Positions 31,019-32,875 of a stretch of 32,875 nucleotides of DNA are shown here, piece after piece. A program made the translations under genes and the position numbers. Below the pieces are notes generated by a model that was not told where the DNA came from, ran no database searches, and worked only from the letters and a program-made list of their open reading frames with translations. Origin of the DNA: Jimgerdemannia flammicorona (lineage: Eukaryota > Mucoromycota > Endogonomycetes > Endogonales > Endogonaceae); the NCBI GenBank assembly GCA_003990745.1, contig RBNI01000348.1:1-32875 (forward strand), in the 5' to 3' direction. The first letter of the stretch is position 1; every line of letters starts with the position of its first letter.

Positions 31019-32320
31019 TTATTGGCCGATATTATCTTTAAAATGAACAGGGGATGAACAGACCGTGAGCTTGATTCCATCACGCAGATGCACACAATGT
31101 TTTACAGTTTTGACATACCGATCATAGACTCGGCCATAACGCTCAGAGACTCGCCTAGGGCGCGTCCTCCCTCTGCACCGATCTTATTCACTTTAAAATG
31201 AACAGGGGATGAGCGAACACGCAAGGACCGTGAGCTTGATTCTATCACGTAGCTGCAAGCAATGCGTCACACAGTTCTGACTTACACATTTTCATGAAGG
31301 CCTTGTTCTGCTTCAGATTCTCAACTAGGGCGCGTGCCCCCCCGTGGCCGACGTTATTATCTTTAAAATGAACAGGGTATGAGCGAACATGCACAGCACA
31401 GACCGTGAGCTTGATTCCATCACACAGCTGCACACAGTTCTGACATACCATTGTTATTCAGCTCGGTTAAGGTCGTGCTCTGCTCCAGAGATTCGGTTTG
31501 AATCACCTTCGGCGGAAGAAGGAAGAAGATTGCAATTAGTTCACTGTACAAGATACGCAGCATAGGGCTGAGTCTTTTCGGTTCTCACCGATATATGCTA
31601 CACCAGAGTGACAATGGATGATGAAAGCTAAATACCAACCTCATCTTCGTTGCCAGTAACAGTTTGGCATTGTGTTTCAACCACAAGCTTGATATCGGCT
31701 CCATCTTTGCTGTCCAAGTACTCTACAAATATCTTGAAATCATCCTCTGTCAAAAATAAATAGATAAAATAGTTTACGCGTGAATCACAGGGCATCGGCG
31801 TTGGTGTAAAATGAAGCGTTAAAGATGTTAATATACCGTCGTATTGTAACCACGCTTACCATCGTCAATATCAAATTGGTTGTCCTTTCCAGATCCCGTA
31901 GCATACTTCACATACATATCCGCGTCTGCGGACAGATGAATTTTGTTTCGAAGTGTCCCGAGGAAGTCGTCTCGAGAGCCAAGATGGCCTTCGTAATATT
32001 GTCAAACACATCACGTAACTCAGAAAATGTTCTTGGATATGGTAACGATACTTTAAGGGAGAAAAGCACTCACCATCTAGATACATCTTCACGTTTTTGC
32101 CATAATCGGGATATGATACATTGGCAAGAAACTTTCGGTTTTGGTTCATTTTTGCGGAGAGGTGTCGTTTGTCAAGAGTATCGGCATAAGTATAAATAGG
32201 AAGTATTTGTGACTTACCGAATGTTCGGGTTATTCGAGCAAGACCTTCCAGTGGTACAGTAAACGGCACTTCCAGTGGCACAGCACCACCATTTCCATTT
32301 CCGTTTCGACAGGAAACCAT
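31019..32320 (-). CDS. PB1-like domain plus leucine-rich repeat protein built of mini-exons
   Basis: A seven-exon model stays in frame: 32320-32074, 31970-31860, 31746-31640, 31506-31449, 31360-31286, 31190-31119 and 31035-31019. It totals 687 bases or 228 residues, with canonical GT-AG introns. Exons 1 and 2 end with related segments, TLDKRHLSA (residues 48-56) and TLRNKIHLSA (88-97). The second runs into YVKYATGSGKDNQFDIDDED and DFKIFVEYL, with the acidic turn expected of a PB1 OPCA motif. This assignment is inference. Exon 4 supplies ESLEQSTTLTELNNN; exons 5 and 6 encode LRR units NNVGHGGARALVENLKQN and NKIGAEGGRALGESLS. The last exon gives DNIGQ and TAA. Only two to three LRRs remain, few for the family. 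Family knowledge: such LRRs occur in NLR-like and scaffold proteins; no nucleotide-binding domain is seen. The start is uncertain because a minisatellite spans it; an upstream ATG in another frame lies at 32457. Confidence 0.6.
31060..31415 (-). repeat. Exon-plus-intron tandem units, right array
   Basis: The intron word CCGTGAGCTTGATTCCATCA, or a one-base variant, occurs at 31063, 31228 and 31403 (spacings 165 and 175). Each is paired with TTTAAAATGAACAGGG at the 3' end of the intron. The units match those of the left array. Confidence 0.85.
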
Positions 32321-32396
32321 TTCCGTTTCGGCAGGAAACCTTTCAGTGGCGCAGTACCACCATTTCCGTGGCGCAGTATCACCATTTTCGTTTCGA
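32245..32396 (+). repeat. 22-base minisatellite across the predicted PB1-LRR start
   Basis: Successive units of about 22 bases: CTTCCAGTGGCACAGCACC... (32269), ATTTCCGTTTCGACAGG... (near 32297), ATTTCCGTTTCGGCAGG... (32319), a TTTCAGTGGCGCAG... unit (32341), ATTTCCGTGGCGCAG... (32362) and ATTTTCGTTTCGACC (32384). The predicted ATG at 32320-32318 lies inside it, so start and N-terminal length could vary between strains. Confidence 0.7.
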
Positions 32397-32875
32397 CCAA
32401 GGACCCGAGCCTTGACAGGATGATGGAAAAGTTGAGGAAAAAGGAGGGATCAAACAAGAATTTTGAATATCACACGCATTCTTTGTCTGTTCCATCTTAC
32501 GTATCTTACGTTGTTAACCTCTCAAGACAAGATAAATTAAATCAAACGATGGACGGTATGATCGAAGAGCATCTTTCTTTCTCGGGTACGGAGCCTCGAT
32601 TTACCGCAAACAAGACGCCATTTTGATTGTTTTATTGCGCATTTGTTGACTCCATATCCCTTTTCTATTACCTTTACCTTCTGAGATTCGGACCCAGGAA
32701 CCGCAACTGAGGCCCGCGGGCGAACGTTCTTCCGACGATCAATCCCCGTCAATCCGTGGGCATGGAAAGTTCGAGAACCAATATTATAGGCGTCTGTGCT
32801 CAGCTTGCTTCATCAGAAAGATAAAGATGTGATTTGGAAAGTGGTGGTGCTGAATGCTACCTCTTTTTTTTTTTT
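32397..32875. other. Non-coding end of window
   Basis: No gene is supported. This is the presumed upstream region of the PB1-LRR gene. Short open frames (32420-32626 plus, 32537-32752 minus) have no motifs. The window ends in T11. Confidence 0.4.

Larger units (their letters stand above)
30190..31500. repeat. Tandem segmental duplication, right copy
   Basis: Partner of 28329-29935. It carries the decayed 3' part of the unknown gene, the intergenic segment (30550-31018) and the LRR mini-exons of the intact-looking gene. Beyond about 31500 the LRR gene continues into PB1-like exons that have no left-copy equivalent. Confidence 0.85.

Overview
The window looks like nuclear DNA of a filamentous fungus, most likely a Pezizomycotina ascomycete. 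The genes are split by short GT-AG introns of about 70-125 bases. Promoters are pyrimidine-rich. A repeat compartment carries C-to-T and G-to-A damage biased to CpA/TpG, the pattern expected of repeat-induced point mutation (RIP). The order or genus cannot be fixed from this sequence; a Pezizales-type (truffle-like) genome is only a guess.

Layout. (1) Positions 1 to about 15,150 are a nested, AT-rich graveyard of transposons. It holds a Tad-like LINE relic on the minus strand (1-2722), fused head to head with a Ty3/gypsy pol relic (2723-4762). Two copies of an unrecognised repeat (5260-6000, 10610-11345) and a heavily mutated chromodomain-bearing gypsy relic (7764-8880) follow. There is also a 568-base foldback element with TA target duplications (9268-9835). 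A much younger, undamaged LINE-type insertion with a 16-base target duplication lies at 12655-13889; a mutated relative of its 5' part sits at 6612-6905. (2) From about 15,150 to 16,980 is a transition zone with a 13-base GC-rich minisatellite and no gene. (3) Positions 16,981-23,067 hold two minus-strand genes: a nine-exon CWH43 homologue (GPI-anchor lipid remodelling, 1020 residues by my model) and a single-exon F-box protein. (4) Positions 23,200-27,960 are a long intergenic stretch with homopolymer tracts and no convincing gene. (5) Positions 27,967-32,320 hold a tandemly duplicated pair of convergent genes: a plus-strand gene of unknown function and a minus-strand gene with PB1-like exons followed by leucine-rich-repeat mini-exons.

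How the pieces relate. The duplication in region 5 starts inside the unknown gene and ends inside the LRR gene. The outer copies therefore keep their 5' ends (the intact unknown gene on the left, the PB1-LRR gene on the right), while the inner copies are 5'-truncated pseudogenes. The LRR gene is built of short, same-phase exons separated by near-identical introns, which could gain, lose or skip repeats without shifting frame. This is the most interesting system in the window. CWH43 is a housekeeping gene; one weak-donor intron in it could, if retained, give a stand-alone PGAP2-like protein. All gene models are hand-derived from frame and splice consistency; no transcript or database evidence was available.
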